From NCBI RefSeq assembly GCF_042477335.2, contig NC_091260.1, positions 54,641,001 to 54,705,000 of the forward strand: a DNA stretch of 64,000 nt, read 5' to 3'. The stretch is from Ovis canadensis (lineage: Eukaryota > Chordata > Mammalia > Artiodactyla > Bovidae). Both the position numbers and the translations under genes were made by a program. Below, piece after piece: positions 10,950 through 20,660 of the stretch (the stretch's first letter is position 1; each line of letters begins with the position of its first letter). A model generated the notes under the pieces. The model searched no databases and had not been told where the DNA came from. It saw nothing but the letters and a program-made list of their open reading frames with translations.

Positions 10950-11480
10950 CTGTCTACTCTGCCTATTTTAAATTGGATTACTTGTGATTTTATTATTGAG
11001 TTGTAAGAGTTCTTTATATATTCTAGTTATAAGTTCTTTACAAGTATATGATTTATAAAATTTTTTCCCATTACACCAGTTGACCTTTGATTTTTTTTGA
11101 TGGTGTCCTTTGAAGCACATTTTCTTAATGGTATTCTTTTAATAATGTTCAATTTATCTCTTTTTTTTGTTTTCTAATTTGGGTTTTTGGTTATATCTAA
11201 GAAACCATTGCCCAATACAACAGCAGGAAGATTTATGCCAATTTTCATCTAAACACTTTATATTTTTAGCTATACATTTAGGTCATTGATCCATTTTAAG
11301 TTAATTTTTGTATATGGTATAAGGTAGGGTTTCCACTTTATTTATTTATTGGTATGTGGATAAACAGTTGTTTCTGTACCATTTGTTTTGAAAAGACTAT
11401 TCTTTCCCATTGAATTGTCTTGGCAACCTTATTAAAAATTGACCACAAATGTGAGAGTGTATTTCTATTAACTTTTGTGA
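10950..11480 (-). mobile_element. Old L1 fragment, right part (antisense)
   Basis: Continues the L1 consensus from where 8360-9190 breaks off (TTATTGAGTTGTAAGAGTTC at about 10992, then AAGAAACCATTGCC near 11200 and TTGAATTGTCTTGGCA near 11411). The two halves are collinear, which proves that the HMOX1 copy was inserted into this L1. Confidence 0.8.
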
Positions 11481-11510
11481 GACTGTATTTCTAGTGTATG
11501 TGTGGTCTTA

Positions 11511-11552
11511 TACTTATTTTCTTATTGAAGTACAGTTGATTTACAATGTTGT
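11511..11552 (-). mobile_element. Extremely 5'-truncated L1 insertion (42 bases)
   Basis: Only the last ~40 bases of an L1 3' end (reverse of ...TGTAAATCAACTGTACTTCAA) lie between two perfect 17-base direct repeats GTGTATGTGTGGTCTTA at 11494-11510 and 11553-11569. The duplication length is typical of L1-mediated target-primed integration. Confidence 0.75.
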
Positions 11553-11599
11553 GTGTATGTGTGGTCTTAGTCTATTTTGTGTGATGGTTGCTGTTTGCA

Positions 11600-12131
11600 T
11601 GATATATAGTTTACCACTCTATTTTTCCCAACCTTCCTGCATCTGTGGCATAACAAATTACAAGTTCAGTGTCTTAAAACAACACACATTTATTATTTCA
11701 GAGTTTCTATCAGTCAGTAATTTGGCATAGCTTAACTGGATTCTTTGCTCAGAGTCTCACAAGGTTGTGATCAAAGTGTTGGCTGGGCTATATTCTCACC
11801 TGGAACTTGGAGACCTCTTCCAAGCTCATTCATACTGTTGGCATAATTTAGTTGCTTTAGTTCTAAGATTGAGACCATCAGCTCTTAGAGATTACCCCTC
11901 TTCATCGGCAGTTCACAACGCAGCTGTTTCCTCAAGAGAGTGTCTCAGCTGACTCAAGTCTCTCTAATTAAAGAAGAGATGGCTTCACTTTCAAGAGAAA
12001 GTAATGATGTCACCTGATTATGCAGACCCGCCCAGGATAATCTCTCTTTTGATTAACTCAGTGTGAATTTATTAAGGACCTTAATTACACCTGCAACATC
12101 CCCTCCCTTTTGCCATATTTTAGTGGTTAGA
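11600..12131 (-). mobile_element. MLT1C-like MaLR LTR (antisense)
   Basis: Includes TTAAAACAACACACATTTAT, CTCTTCCAAGCTCATTCATA and CGCCCAGGATAATCTCTCTT, the reverse of the MLT1C-type LTR. A Bov-tA inserted at its end. Confidence 0.65.
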
Positions 12132-12352
12132 ACGGGGCTTCCCTGGTGGCTCAGATGGTAAAGAATCCACCTGCAATGTGGGTAGACCTGGGTTTGATTC
12201 CTGGGTTGGGACCCTGGAGAAGGGAAAGGCTACCCACTCCAGTATTCCTGTCCAGAGAATCCCATGGACAGAGGAGCATGGTGGGCTACAGTCTATAGGG
12301 TTGCAAAGAGTCAGACACAACTGAGTGACTTTCACACACACACACACACACA
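12132..12352 (+). mobile_element. Bov-tA SINE with (CA)10 tail
   Basis: Full-length; perfect 11-base target duplication AGTGGTTAGAA at 12121-12131 and 12353-12363. The tail is a CA repeat (12333-12352), likely polymorphic. Confidence 0.92.
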
Positions 12353-12596
12353 GAGTGGTTAGAAGTAATTTACAAAATCTGCTCCCACTGAAGGAGAGGG
12401 GATCACACATACATGTAGATAGTACGGCTGCCAGAATTATAAGGGCCATGTTACAATTGTGTCTTTGATAGATGGGAGCATGGGAAGGAGCACAAATTCT
12501 CTATGTATGTTCCTTTTATCCATTTTTAGTTTTGAAATATGTGAGTTTATTATCAATTATGTGAGTTTATTATCACTTACTCAAAAATAAAATTCT

Positions 12597-12830
12597 AGGA
12601 GACTTCTCTGGTGGTCCAGTGGTTAAGGATCTGCTCTGCAATGAAGGGGACACAGGTTCAATCCCTTGTTGGGGAACTAAGACCCCAGTGCCGAGGAGCA
12701 ACTACACCCAAGCACCTCAACTACTGAGCCCACCCGCCTAAACTAGAGTTCATGTGCCACAACAAAGCATTCTGTGTGACACAATGAAGATCCCATGTAA
12801 ATAAGTAAATATTTAAAAAAAATTATGTAT
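12597..12830 (+). mobile_element. CHR-type SINE
   Basis: GACTTCTCTGGTGGTCCAGT, GGTTCAATCCCTTGTTGGGG, and a tail AAATAAGTAAATATTTAAAA. Confidence 0.8.
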
Positions 12831-12919
12831 CTTTGAAACTTTGCATATGTGTCTTTGGACCTGCTTGACTCTTATGAAAAGACCACTTCTTGTACTGTAA
12901 AATCATTGCATCATTCTGA

Positions 12920-13065
12920 GGTTTTGGTTAAGAACATGGACTCTGGAGGCAGGCTGTGGATTTTGGGTAAGATACTTTATCTCTTTGTGCCTTTTCTGTA
13001 AAATAAGGCTAATTATAGCACATAGGATGTTGTGAGAACTGGGTTAACATATTAGTATCACTCAG
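12920..13065 (+). mobile_element. MIR fragment
   Basis: GGTTAAGAACATGGACTCTGG and TCTTTGTGCCTTTTCTGTAAAA with AGGATGTTGTGAGAACTGGG follow the MIR consensus in sense orientation. Confidence 0.65.
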
Positions 13066-13859
13066 ATACTGCTGCTTGATAACACAAAATCTTAGTCACA
13101 ATAACAAGCATTTATTTCACCAAGCATCAGGCTTGCAATTTGCCAGATGTGCTTGGTTGGGCTGATTACTTAACTTCTCCAAGCTTCAGTTTCTTTGCAA
13201 AAAAGATGGGTTTGTTACTCTGGGATTCCCAGAAGACAGGACCCAAGACAAAGGCTTTTGTGCTGCTGTTTTGTTACGGAGTCCATCTTCCAGGAATGGG
13301 GTGCACAGCACAGAGGCATTGAGGCTTAAAGTTGGGGAGCCATATGTAGAATGTGTTGTTGAGCTTGCTGTAGCTTAGTATCACTGAGAAGTTGTATAAA
13401 CGATCTAAAAACAATCCATTAGGGAAGAGAAAGGACAGCATTTATCCACCAGCTTGAACTGCTAACTCCTGAACATTTGGAGGTGACCCACATGGACATT
13501 AAGTGTGGGACCAACAAGCTGCACTGCAGGAAGCAGTTGAAGTCCATGCCTAACAGCAGCAGGACCTAATCTTCACCATTCTGGTGCGGGCTTTCAGGAA
13601 AGCATGCCTGGCACATTTCCAGCAGTCAATAAATACATGGTCCTTGTTATTAGGAATATATATTTTGGTCCCCAAATATAATTTATTCCTCTTCCTTCAT
13701 TTTTTCTTTCTTTCCTTTCCTCCCTTTTTCTTTGTGTAGAGACAAGGTGATTTTGAAGTCTACTTTGTAGAAAATAAATAAGGGAAAAATGCTAGGAAAA
13801 CTCTTTTAAAAAAAAAGAGCAATGATGTTATTACATAAAGACTGAATAATTTCAAAAGT

Positions 13860-14113
13860 ATGATACTGTTGCATGAATAGACAATGAGCATATATTTTTG
13901 TGGAAAAAATACATGTAGCTATTCACTGTATTTAGTATAGTATTGTTTCTGATAGCAAAGGACTGGAAACAGCCTAAATGTCCATCAATAGGGGTGTGAC
14001 CAAAAAAATTATGGTATGTTTATACAATAGAATATGAAGCAACTGAAAGTAATCACAAACAATCTCTTAAGTACTGATATATTTGTGTGTATATGCGCAA
14101 GAATTGTAGTACC
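13860..14113 (+). mobile_element. Old L1 3' fragment
   Basis: ACTGGAAACAGCCTAAATGT, CCATCAATAGGGGTGTGACC and TTATACAATAGAATATGAAGC are the sense L1 ORF2 3' end wording. Confidence 0.7.
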
Positions 14114-14322
14114 TGTGTGTGTGTAAGTTGCTCAGTTGTTTCTGACTTTTTGAGACCCCATAGACTAGTCCACCAGGCTCCTCTGTCCATGGAATTCTCC
14201 AGCAAGAATATTGGAGTGGGCTGCCATTCCCTTCTCCAGGGGATCTTCCCGACTGAGGACTCAAACCTTGATCTCCTGCATTGCAGGCAGATTCTTTAAC
14301 ATCTGAGCCACCAGGGAAGCTC
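14114..14322 (-). mobile_element. Bov-tA SINE
   Basis: Reverse element from GTTGCTCAGTTGTTTCTGAC to CTGAGCCACCAGGGAAGC, flanked by a short duplication (TAGTACC). Confidence 0.85.
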
Positions 14323-14420
14323 TTAGTACCTATACTGCATAACAAATTATTCCAAACTTAGTAGCTGAAAATAACAAATATTTATTATTTCACTGTCTTT
14401 GAAGCCATCAGGAATGGCTT

Positions 14421-14542
14421 CAAATGGAGAAGGAAATGGCAACCCACTCCAGTGTTCTTGCCTGGAGAATCCCAGGGGCGGGGGAGCCTGGTGGGCTGCC
14501 ATCTCTGGGGTCGCACAGAGTCGACACAACTGAAGTGACTTA
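14421..14542 (+). mobile_element. Bov-A2 monomer (partial)
   Basis: Second Bov-A2 monomer, GGAGAAGGAAATGGCAACCC to GACACAACTGAAGTGACTTAG. Target duplication CAGGAATGGCTT at 14409-14420 and 14543-14554. Confidence 0.88.
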
Positions 14543-14606
14543 GCAGGAATGGCTTAGCCTGGTGGTAGAGGTTCAGAATCTTTAATGAGGTTGCAATTAA
14601 CACATT

Positions 14607-14808
14607 GGTCTTCCCTGATGGCTCAGCGGTAAAGAATCTGCCTGTAATGCAGGAGCTACAGGAGACTTGGGTTCAATTCCTGGGTAGGAAAGATACCCTG
14701 GAGAAGGGAATGGCAACCCACTCCAGTATTCTTGTCTGGAGAATCCTTGGCAGCTATAGTCCATAGTGTCACAGAGTCAGCCACTACTGAAGCGATTTAG
14801 CACACATT
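14607..14808 (+). mobile_element. Bov-tA SINE
   Basis: Head GGTCTTCCCTGATGGCTCAG, B-box-like GGGTTCAATTCC, body and end ACTACTGAAGCGATTTAGCACAC. The ATTC flanks are indistinct. Confidence 0.88.
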
Positions 14809-15099
14809 CAGGGGATTCACTTCCAACACGACTCACTCACACGGCTGTTGGGCAGGAGGCCTCAGTTCCTTCGCATCTAGGCCTCTTCATAAGGCTGCTT
14901 GAATGTCTTCATGACAGGGCAGCTGGCCTCCCTCAGATCTCAGAGAGAGGAAAGAACAAGGGAGAAGTTGTAAACACTATTGTCCTAATCTAAGAAGTCA
15001 CACAAAGTCCTCCCTGCCACATTCAATTCCTTTGAAGAGAGTCACTAAGTCTGGCCCACACTCAAGGGGTGGGGAATTAGGTTTCCCCTAATCTGCTAA

Positions 15100-16045
15100 G
15101 GTATTTGAAAATCACCAAGGGAAGAGGGGAACAACTGGGTGAACAGGGTCAGGGCTAGAAGGAAGATTTTTACTGTATCTATCTTTATACTCTTTAAACT
15201 ATGTATTTGACTATATTAATCAACTAATTATATTTCTTTTAAAAAGCAACATTTTAAACTATTTGTGAAAGAACTGGGGGGGGGGGCGGGGGGAGGGAAA
15301 AAAAAACAGTTGAACAGGATGCCAATGAAAGAAATTGGTTGAAATGAAATCGACCTTTGCCCCAAAAGATAGGAAAAAGGAAGCGAACATTGTGTTCATC
15401 CTGCCCTCTTCTCCCCACCCCAGATTTAGCTTCCTATTTTCCGAGGCAGGGGGTGGTAGTGGTGGTGAAGGCCAGCATGAGTTCTGGATAAAGGGTTTGT
15501 GGAAGGAAAATAACTCTGTAGCCAAAATGTTCCATGCTACGGTTTTACCGTGGGCGTTTATGTCTTATTACAGCTTCAGTCCAGTTACATTCCTCCTATC
15601 TAAATCATTCTGAAGCCACAGCCTGTGGTCACTCCTGACTTTAAATAATATCGGATGGCATACAATGCCATTTCTGGATAATGTTTTATGTGTGAATTCC
15701 ACTCGTCTGGCCTTCCAACGCCCTCCCCTCAGGTTTGACATCTATTCTTTAACAGAACGTGCACAGTCAAGCACGCCAAGAGAATTTAACCTAGTAATTA
15801 AATTGAAAGATTTAATGTGTACAAAGACGTGGCGTGAAACGTAACAGGTTTATTGTCTCTATAAAAAGCTCGTTAAGGTTGACTGTACTGACCTGTGCAG
15901 TGCTAACTGTACTCACTGCGCCCGGATCGGCAGGAGGGACAAAGTTTTACAAACCAAACTCTTCAATTTGTTCTAACCTCTCTCTTCGTACCGCAATACA
16001 CCCAGAAAAACTAAAAGTCCGTTTTCAGGCTATTTAAACGCAGCT
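15100..16045. other. Upstream flank of the GOLPH3 CpG island
   Basis: No gene. AT-rich with a long G-tract at 15276-15297. No repeat recognised from 15300 to 16045, which may include promoter-proximal regulatory DNA. Confidence 0.5.
15276..15297 (+). repeat. G-tract (G11-C-G6-A-G3)
   Basis: Almost pure G over 22 bases followed by A8. It could form a G-quadruplex and is probably length-variable; it lies 1.6 kb before the start codon. Confidence 0.8.
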
Positions 16046-16527
16046 GCTCCTTCTGAAGGGTCTGGGAATGTGGGCAGAGAGCGCGTTCTCTCCACGCTCC
16101 ATCGGTAGTGAGCAAAGTCCTTCCAGTGTTTCACCGGGACACCGGACTCCAAGCCCAGCCTCGCCCGAGGCCTACTCCGAGAACAGTGCTGTGGGCGCAG
16201 CTCCAGACGGATCAGGGTTCGCCCTCGCGAGGCCAAGGCTGCCCCGATTCGTTGAGGCCTTTCCAATGTCTACTTTCAGCCCCGGCTCCTTAGGGGACAC
16301 AAGGGAAGGCGGGCGGAGGAAGGACACGTCACGGGAAGGGGGGGCGCGGGCTGGGCAATGAAGGCACTCCAAGGAAACGGCGAGGGCCGGGGGAGTCCCA
16401 GGGGCCGGGGAAGGGGGCTCCTAAACCGCAGACCCTCGCCCCCGCGCACTCCCCGGCCCCCCGGTCCTGCCCGCCGCTTCCGGCGCCCTCCGGGCCCGCC
16501 CCGCGCCGTCCGTGCCACATCCTCCAG

Positions 16528-16535
16528 TGACGTCA
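16528..16535. promoter_or_regulatory. Consensus CRE palindrome (TGACGTCA)
   Basis: A perfect 8-base TGACGTCA lies 317 bases before the GOLPH3 start codon, within the densest CpG-rich DNA. This is the full binding site for CREB/ATF-family bZIP dimers and is typically functional when close to the start of a CpG-island promoter. Occupancy is inferred. Confidence 0.7.
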
Positions 16536-16540
16536 GCCGG

Positions 16541-16553
16541 CGCCGCCATATTG
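16541..16553. promoter_or_regulatory. YY1-like site (GCCGCCATATTGG)
   Basis: CGCCGCCATATTGG, six bases after the CRE, matches the GCCGCCAT core recognised (in reverse) by YY1, which in many TATA-less promoters sits at or just downstream of the start site. This suggests transcription begins within a few tens of bases here. The site is seen; the role is inferred. Confidence 0.55.
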
Positions 16554-16710
16554 GAAAGGCGCCGCCGCCGCCGCTTCTTCCTCAGCGGCTTCCTCCTTTA
16601 CCGCCTCCGTCTTGCTGCAGCTGCTTCACGCCGCGGCCACAGAAAGGATAGAGCCCCTCCTCCGCCCCACTGACGCCGGGCCCACCTGCTCCCCCTCCGC
16701 CCGTCTCCTC

Positions 16711-16764
16711 ATGACTGCATCCGGCCCCGCTGCCGACGGACGTCTGCCCAGTGCCCGGTCCTAA
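16711..16764 (+). CDS. Upstream ORF in GOLPH3 leader, 17 codons
   Basis: An ATG at 16711 opens a 17-codon frame (MTASGPAADG...SARS) closed by TAA at 16762, 87 bases before the GOLPH3 ATG. Its context is weak (C at -3, A at +4), so most ribosomes should scan past it. It would be transcribed only if the start site lies upstream of 16711, as the CRE/YY1 cluster suggests. It may therefore tune translation slightly, or be chance; no peptide function is claimed. Confidence 0.35.
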   Translation: MTASGPAADGRLPSARS

Positions 16765-16851
16765 CACGGAAGCGCGGGTCGGGGGCCGCGGAGGGAGGAA
16801 GAGGGAGACCCGGCCGGTCCTGCGTCCCTCTCGGCCCGGCGCGGCGGAGCC

Positions 16852-17076
16852 ATGACCTCGCTGACCCAGCGCAGCTCCGGGCTGGTGCAGCGGCGTACCG
16901 AGGCCTCCCGCAACGCCGCCGACAAGGAGCGGGCGGCGGGCGGCGGCGGCGGCAACGACGAGGACGACGCGCAGAGCCGTCGCGACGAGCAGGACGACGA
17001 CGACAAGGGCGACTCCAAGGAAACGCGGCTGACCCTGATGGAGGAAGTGCTCCTGCTGGGCCTCAAGGACCGAGAG
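16852..17076 (+). CDS. GOLPH3: GOLPH3 coding exon 1 (start codon, residues 1-75)
   Basis: First coding exon of Golgi phosphoprotein 3, a peripheral membrane protein of the trans-Golgi. In the known family it binds PI4P, links Golgi membranes to MYO18A/F-actin for vesicle budding, and acts as a COPI adaptor that retains glycosyltransferases. The exon begins at an ATG in good context (G at -3, GGAGCC before ATG) inside a CpG island and ends in phase 0 at DRE before a GTGCGG donor. The joined CDS (exons at 16852, 46583, 49689, 60451) is 897 nt, giving 298 residues, the usual length. Residues 1-60 are the low-complexity tail: an arginine-rich start (QRSSGLVQRR), a five-glycine run, then a very acidic stretch (DEDD, DEQDDDDKGD). 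As I recall the human protein, the sequence just after the glycines (GGGGGNDEDD here) is where it differs most. Identification is very secure. Confidence 0.97.
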
Positions 17077-17789
17077 GTGCGGGCGCGGCGGGCAGGGCGG
17101 GGGCGGCCGGTGCAGGGTCCGGGCGCCACGCGGGAGCCCGGCTACTGGCTCCGCGCGTCTGCTCTCCGAGCTCCCGAGCTCCGCGCGCGGGAGCGCCTAG
17201 CTCACCCTCTCGCACTGATTGTTTGGATTTCCCTTTCTGGTTTCTCAATCACTCCTTTCATTTTGACTCCGCGGCGGGTCTGTTGCGTTCTCGCTTTACC
17301 CCCCGCCTGTTTAACTCGGGTAAACCTCAGGGTATAATTCCCGCGGAGTGCACGTTAGCGTGAAACAACTGGAACCACCAGCGCCCTGAACCCATAGGTT
17401 CTGCAGGTTTTAGGACCTGGGAGGGGTCCACTGATCTGCTTTCTGGGGACTAACAGAAAAGAACAGCAACTTAAGGTGTATTGTTTGGAAATTTTGAAAA
17501 ATTTCCGTGAAATGGTAATGGAAGCAAAAGTTTTATTTTTACTGTTAAAGGCCAAGAAAATTCTCATGAAACCTCCTGCAAATTGACTTTCTAGGTAAAC
17601 ATGCTTTGGGTGAGACATTGTTTTTATAATTTTACCATTTCCTCAGTTTTACTGTTCGCAAAAAAAAGTCTTGCAGTCTCAAAGGAGGGACTTCTTCGTG
17701 GGGGTCCTTGAAATGCTAGGTTTGTGACTTGATGAGAGGCCTCAGCGTTTAAATAGGTATGTGTGTTCTCACTTTGAAACAATTATTTT

Positions 17790-18060
17790 CACGCTTATAC
17801 CTTGTGAAAATATTCACACATAGAGGAGTTGGGAAAAATGCTACGGTGGACACCTACATACTCACCTAGGTTCTGTAATTAACATTTTGCTGTATTTGCT
17901 TTATCATGTGTGTATCTGCAAAGCTGATTGTTTTTAGAGACCTGCCGAGGGTCAGACGAGTGGATATTGTATAAATCATTTATAGCGAAGGGTCCCAGAA
18001 GCTTGTTATATATGGAAACTACAGACAGCACATTTTGAGAGTCAGATACAAAAATATCTT
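17790..18060 (-). mobile_element. Possible old L1 remnant
   Basis: GGTTCTGTAATTAACATTTTGCTGTATTTG and CTTTATCATGTGTGTATCTGC resemble a reversed, very diverged L1. Weak. Confidence 0.35.
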
Positions 18061-18510
18061 TAAGTTTTTTTGTTTTTCAGTAGTTTTCCCAATTCAGAGA
18101 TGGGCCAAAAAAAAAAAAAATTCATGTTAAGACAACTTCGCCATCTTTCTCCACAACTTATCAGATTTAGGTGAGTTTTATATGGATTGTTTGTGGACTC
18201 CTGATATTTAGTAATCTAATGAGTTAAAGTTTATCTTGATGGAAATGTCTGGAGTATTTGTGTTATCTAGATTTCCAGTTTGCTCAGGTCTTTCTGATGA
18301 TCACTTGATGTTCCTCTGGCCATTTAAGGGACTCAATATCTCTGTTTAGTTCCTGAGTTATGATGCAACCAGGCTGTATAGGAAATTTACTTTTTCTCTT
18401 TGGAAAAACAAACTAGAGGTATATAGTGTCCTAGATCTGTGATTTTAGAAAGTATTCTTACAAAAGGTTTTTTCAGCTTCAAAGTTTAGAATCTTGGTAA
18501 TAAATGTTTT

Positions 18511-18574
18511 ATCTTTTTCCTCTGGGACAAAAGTAACATTGTATCTTTTTCCTCTGGGACAAAAGTAACATTGT
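18511..18574 (+). repeat. Perfect 32-base tandem duplication
   Basis: The unit ATCTTTTTCC...AAAGTAACATTGT occurs at 18511-18542 and again, without a difference, at 18543-18574. It is absent from any named repeat here and therefore looks like a recent local duplication. Confidence 0.9.
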
Positions 18575-18797
18575 AAAAAATACTAAAAAGCAAAATGAAG
18601 AAAACAAGTCTCATCCATATTCCTCAGTGAATATCTAGTTTGTAAGTTTTGAGACTTCTCTATGTGGATATATTCTTTGTGTAAAACTAAAACTTAACAG
18701 CTAAACTAAAACTTGCTTTTGGACTTCTGAGTCACTGTAAATGAGAAATTAGAGTGAGAAAGTACCTTTTTGTTTTTTTAAGTATGTGTTACTCTGA

Positions 18798-18905
18798 ATG
18801 TGGCAGCCCACTCCAGTATTCTTGTCTGGGGAATTCCATGGACAGAGAAGCCTGGCGGGTTACAGTACATGAGGGCCTAGGAGTCCGATACTACTGAGTG
18901 ATGTT
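18798..18905 (+). mobile_element. Bov-tA SINE, 3' part only
   Basis: Begins at GGCAGCCCACTCCAGTATTC and ends GAGTCCGATACTACTGAGTG; the tRNA head is missing. Confidence 0.8.
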
Positions 18906-19503
18906 TAAGCTGAAGCATGTTAACATGCTGTTTTCCCTTGATTGGTTTTCATGAAGATAATCTAAAGAATTTATTTGTTGCAACTTAATAGTGCTTACAA
19001 AATCTAGAAAATTTGAAGTTCTTTGGTGACAGGTAATTGAGGCCGTATGTTGTGTCTGTGTCAGGAGTTACTATATGCTGCCATGTCATGGCCAAGGTCC
19101 AGATGCTAATTCTGATCAACCACAGAGGCAAGGAAGCTTTCTTCTCTTTAGCAGGCAAGTTCATGGAATTGTGGTGGTGGGTGAGGTTGGGACTTCACAT
19201 TGCTTTAGAGTTAGGTTTTGGGGATTAACCTGTGTTTCTTGCTAGCCCTGGCAACTTGTGCATTTGTATCTTTGTCCTTAGGAGATCCCCCCTCCCTTCC
19301 TCCTCTTCCCCCCTCCTGTCTTCTGCTTGTACCATTCTTTTTAGGGACAGGAGTTACTCTGTCCCTACGTAGGCTCTAGGCATTTATGCTTATTAATACT
19401 AGGTTTTAATTTATTAAATTTAATATTAACAAGTTCTAAATTTTAGCTGTAATATAGAGCTCACTGTTTTAACTTTATTATTTTAACGTAATGTCCATCT
19501 TTC

Positions 19504-19947
19504 AGTTCAGTCACTCAGTTGTGTCCAACTCTTTGCGACCCCATGAATCGCAGAACGCCAGGCCTCCCTGTCCATCACCAACTCCTGGAGTTCACTCAGA
19601 CTCGCGTCCATCTAGTTGGTGATGCCATCCAGCCATCTCTTCCTCTGTCAGCCCCTTCTCCTCCTGCCCCCATTCCCTCCCAGCATCAGAGTCTTTTCCA
19701 ATGAGTCAACTCTTCACATGAGGTGGCCAAAGTACTGCAGTTTCAGCTTTAGCATCATTCCTTCCAAAGAAATCCCAGGACTGATCTCCTTCAGAATGGA
19801 TTGGTTGGATCTCCTTGCAGTCCAAGGGACTCTCAAGAGTCTTTTCCAACACCACAGTTCAGAAGCATCAATTCTTCGGCGCTCAGGCTTCTTCACAGTC
19901 CAACTCTCACATCCATACCTGACCACAGGAAAAACCATAGCCTTGAC
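19504..19947 (-). mobile_element. BovB LINE 3' end
   Basis: Encodes on the - strand YGCESWTVKK...[17 protein letters not shown], the C-terminal part of BovB ORF2, then the 3' tail ending CTGAACTGAA. 5'-truncated as usual for LINEs. Confidence 0.9.
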
Positions 19948-20043
19948 TTAGCTGGGTACTTTTAAGATACTCAAAAGCTAAATTCAGAGGTTATGTTTGT
20001 CATTAATAATGGATACACTTTATATATTTGTGAACTAACCTTA

Positions 20044-20245
20044 GATAGATAATAGTTGTTCAGTCCTTTCTGACTCATTGTGACCCCATGGACTGTAACC
20101 TCTGTCCAGGATTCTCTGGGCAAAAATACTGGAGTGAGTAGCCATTCCCTTCTCCAGGGGATCTTCCCAGCCCAGTAATCAAACTTGGGTCTTCCGCATT
20201 GCAGGCAGATTCTTTACCATCTGAGGCACCAGGGAAGCCCTAGAG
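20044..20245 (-). mobile_element. Bov-tA SINE
   Basis: Reverse full-length element with target duplication CTAACCTTA at 20035-20043 and 20246-20254. Confidence 0.88.
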
Positions 20246-20359
20246 CTAACCTTACTTGAAATCAAAACAAGGAGAATTTTAAAGAAATTGTGAGAGGTAA
20301 AATTAGCTTGATTTTAGTTTTTTTAAATAATGCTGAGACTAATGGCTTGTGAAAAATAC

Positions 20360-20660
20360 TTTTTGTTGAATAATAAATCTACAGAAAAGTGCATGTGAGT
20401 GTGAAGAATTTTCGCAAACTGAACACACCTGTTGAACCAACACCTTAATCAAGAAACAACCTGAGCAGCTCTCCAGAAGCCCCACTTGATTTCCTTTCCA
20501 GTCACTGCCTGGTCCTCAAGGGCCACCACTTGCTTGACTTGAGAACTCAGCATAGAGTTTCCCCCTTTTTTGTACTTTCATCTGTATCTTTTGTAAAGCA
20601 AGTTTGTGACTTGCTTGTTTGAGGTTGTCATTTGTTCATTCTCATTTTATTATCAATTTA
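20360..20660 (-). mobile_element. Possible old L1 remnant
   Basis: AAGTGCATGTGAGTGTGAAG through CTTTCCAGTCACTGCCTGG resembles a reversed L1 of an old subfamily. Weak. Confidence 0.4.

Larger units (their letters stand above)
14330..15095 (-). mobile_element. MLT1-like LTR (antisense), broken by two SINEs
   Basis: Starts CTGCATAACAAATTATTCCA and ends CCCACACTCAAGGGGTGGGG, in the reversed order of a MaLR LTR. It is interrupted at 14421-14542 and about 14607-14808 by SINEs. Non-coding. Confidence 0.6.
16050..17330. promoter_or_regulatory. CpG island spanning GOLPH3 promoter and exon 1
   Basis: Sequence changes from AT-rich to strongly GC-rich with frequent CpG near 16050 and returns to AT-rich after about 17330. 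The densest part (16370-17110) includes GCCGCC repeats, a TATA-less proximal promoter and the start codon. This is the usual architecture of a housekeeping promoter and fits the broad expression of GOLPH3. The exact transcription start cannot be read from sequence; by analogy it should lie near or just after the CRE/YY1 cluster at 16528-16552. Confidence 0.85.

Noticed and set aside
16276-16518. Proline/arginine-rich frames on both strands in the CpG island
   Set aside because: GC-rich DNA has few stop codons; no conserved protein features, and a promoter function explains the sequence.
16547-16555. CCATATTGG considered as a serum-response CArG box
   Set aside because: The CArG consensus is CC(A/T)6GG, ten bases; this has only five A/T between CC and GG, so YY1 fits better.
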